From positions 62,001 through 126,000 of the forward strand of contig NZ_FORS01000008.1 in NCBI RefSeq assembly GCF_900114065.1: DNA of 64,000 nucleotides, read 5' to 3'. The notes under the pieces are model-generated. The model searched no databases, had not been told where the DNA came from, and worked only from the letters and a program-made list of their open reading frames with translations. The translations under genes were made by a program, and so were the position numbers. Of this stretch, positions 61,466 to 64,000 are shown in pieces. This stretch comes from Stutzerimonas kunmingensis. GTDB taxonomy: Bacteria; Pseudomonadota; Gammaproteobacteria; Pseudomonadales; Pseudomonadaceae. Numbering within the stretch: the first letter of the stretch is position 1; the number at the start of each line of letters is the position of its first letter.

Positions 61466-61703
61466 CACGTTCTCCGCAATATTATAAAGCGCAACCCCGT
61501 TGCACCGTTGCCAGCGGCGCTGACCGTTCGGCCAGATTAATGCTGCTCAGAGCGTATCTATAAGTAATTACTTATTATCAAGCAAACAATTATTCATTTT
61601 CAGTAATCCCCCCAGCGGGCGTAGGGTGAAACGGCTCGTTGCAAATGCGAGTGATCATGACCCGCACGCGGGTCGCCTGCTCAACGATCCGAGGGAAGAC
61701 AGC
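61466..61703. other. Divergent leader between LysR regulator and pycA
   Basis: About 240 bp, AT-rich near 61560-61600 (TAAGTAATTACTTATTA and TATTCATTTT). The TAAGTAATTACTTA stretch is a perfect palindrome (TAAGTAATTACTTA at 61561-61574) and is a good candidate for the LysR operator or the promoter region. No gene is seen. Confidence 0.5.
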
Positions 61704-63119
<1,416 letters not shown>

Positions 63120-63129
63120 GGAACGAACC

Positions 63130-64000
63130 ATGACTGCTCAGAAGAAAATCACCGTTACCGACACCATCCTGCGTGACGCCCATCAGTCGCTGCTGGCGAC
63201 CCGCATGCGCACTGAAGACATGCTGCCGATCTGCGAAAAGCTCGACCGTGTCGGCTACTGGTCGCTGGAAGTCTGGGGCGGCGCCACGTTCGACGCCTGC
63301 GTACGCTTCCTAAAGGAAGACCCCTGGGAGCGCCTGCGCCAGCTCAAGGCCGCGCTGCCCAACACCCGACTGCAGATGCTGCTGCGCGGGCAGAACCTGC
63401 TCGGCTACCGCCATTACAGCGATGATGTGGTCGAAGCGTTCTGCGCCAAGGCGGCGGAGAACGGCATCGACGTGTTCCGCATCTTCGACGCGATGAACGA
63501 CGTGCGAAACCTGGAAACCGCGATCAAGGCCGTGAAGAAGACCGGCAAGCACGCCCAGGGCACCATCGCCTACACCACCAGCCCGGTGCATACCGTCGAG
63601 TTGTTCGTCGAGCAGGGTCGGGCGATGCGCGGCATGGGCGTCGATTCCATCGCCATCAAGGACATGGCCGGCCTGCTCACGCCGTTCGCCACCGGCGAGC
63701 TGGTGCGCGCGCTGAAGGCTGAGATCGACCTGCCGGTGTTCATTCACTCCCACGACACGGCTGGCGTCGCCAGCATGTGCCAGCTGAAAGCCATCGAGAA
63801 CGGCGCCGACCACATCGACACCGCCATTTCCTCCATGGCCTGGGGCACCAGTCATCCCGGCACCGAATCCATGGTTGCCGCGCTGCGCGGCACGCCCTAT
63901 GACACCGGCCTCGATCTGGAGCTGCTGCAGGAGATCGGCCTGTACTTCTACGCGGTGCGCAAGAAGTACCACCAGTTCGAAAGCGAATTCACCGGCGTCG
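63130..64000 (+). CDS. pycB: Pyruvate carboxylase carboxyltransferase subunit (3' end outside window)
   Basis: At least 290 residues are visible; the frame is still open at base 64000. The N-terminus [21 protein letters not shown] is the canonical DTxLRDAHQS metal site of pyruvate carboxylase / oxaloacetate decarboxylase alpha subunits. Further conserved parts are [38 protein letters not shown] and HSHDTAG (the carboxyltransferase barrel). The biotin-binding C-terminal domain would lie beyond the window. RBS AGGAACGA before the ATG. In P. aeruginosa this gene is PycB; OadA-like is the alternative name. Coupled to pycA (10 bp). Confidence 0.95.
   Translation, partial: MTAQKKITVTDTILRDAHQSLLATRMRTEDMLPICEKLDRVGYWSLEVWGGATFDACVRFLKEDPWERLRQLKAALPNTRLQMLLRGQNLLGYRHYSDDVVEAFCAKAAENGIDVFRIFDAMNDVRNLETAIKAVKKTGKHAQGTIAYTTSPVHTVELFVEQGRAMRGMGVDSIAIKDMAGLLTPFATGELVRALKAEIDLPVFIHSHDTAGVASMCQLKAIENGADHIDTAISSMAWGTSHPGTESMVAALRGTPYDTGLDLELLQEIGLYFYAVRKKYHQFESEFTGV

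Overview
The window is high-GC gammaproteobacterial chromosome, most likely from the Pseudomonas stutzeri group (Stutzerimonas). The main reasons are the ectABCD-ask cluster, the selenocysteine formate dehydrogenase cluster in the Pseudomonas order (fdnGHI-fdhE-selA-selB-selC), the zwf / RpiR regulator / LysR / pycA-pycB order, and Pseudomonas-type REP hairpins. This is a judgement from gene content and order; no database search was possible. Most of the window is ordinary core or lifestyle DNA, densely packed, with many 1-4 bp start/stop overlaps.

Layout. 1-7 kb: a zinc alcohol dehydrogenase (5' end cut off), a small membrane protein, an AEC transporter, a methyltransferase paired with a haem-oxygenase-like enzyme, and a secreted lactonase-like propeller. 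7-14.5 kb: an acyl-CoA dehydrogenase overlapping a hybrid histidine kinase, then an iron-uptake unit (TonB receptor, PepSY protein, small membrane protein) reading the other way. 14.7-17 kb: an NTF2-like protein, a YCII protein and an ECF42-type sigma factor. 17-20.4 kb: DctB/DctD-like two-component system. 20.5-24.4 kb: HD-GYP phosphodiesterase, then a SulP transporter and a tandem universal stress protein preceded by a possible 10-residue leader peptide. 24.6-28.3 kb: a cyclopropane fatty acid synthase-like enzyme, a DsrE / GcvH-like pair, a 137-bp tandem duplication and three small genes.

28.3-41.3 kb is the most interesting part. The selenocysteine tRNA gene (selC) should follow selB directly. 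Instead a 2.8-kb, partly AT-rich island lies between them. It is bounded by a 40-bp perfect direct repeat of the 5' half of selC. The intact tRNA gene is at the far (left) end and a tRNA half remains beside selB. The island carries a proline-rich membrane protein, a membrane-anchored protein and a 362-residue protein with an R-x4-H HEPN-nuclease-like motif, but no integrase. Beyond it, selB (TTG start), selA, fdhE (GTG start), fdnI, fdnH and fdnG form one leftward block. fdnG contains an in-frame TGA with a SECIS-like hairpin and must be read through as selenocysteine, so the selenium genes here have a visible client. An AraC regulator lies upstream.

41.4-53.9 kb: Ohr peroxidase, an exported alpha/beta hydrolase, a Tim44-like protein, an orphan TRAP binding lipoprotein, UvrD helicase, a PAS-GGDEF-EAL protein, a U32 (TrhP/YegQ) protein and a YdcH-like protein. 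52.4-57.2 kb: the hydroxyectoine osmoprotectant operon ectA-ectB-ectC-ectD-ask on the minus strand, with a candidate promoter overlapping the first ATG of ectA. 57.8-64 kb: glucose-6-phosphate dehydrogenase and a HexR-like regulator sharing an intergenic HexR-type palindrome, a small protein, a LysR regulator, and the two-subunit pyruvate carboxylase genes, the second cut by the window end.
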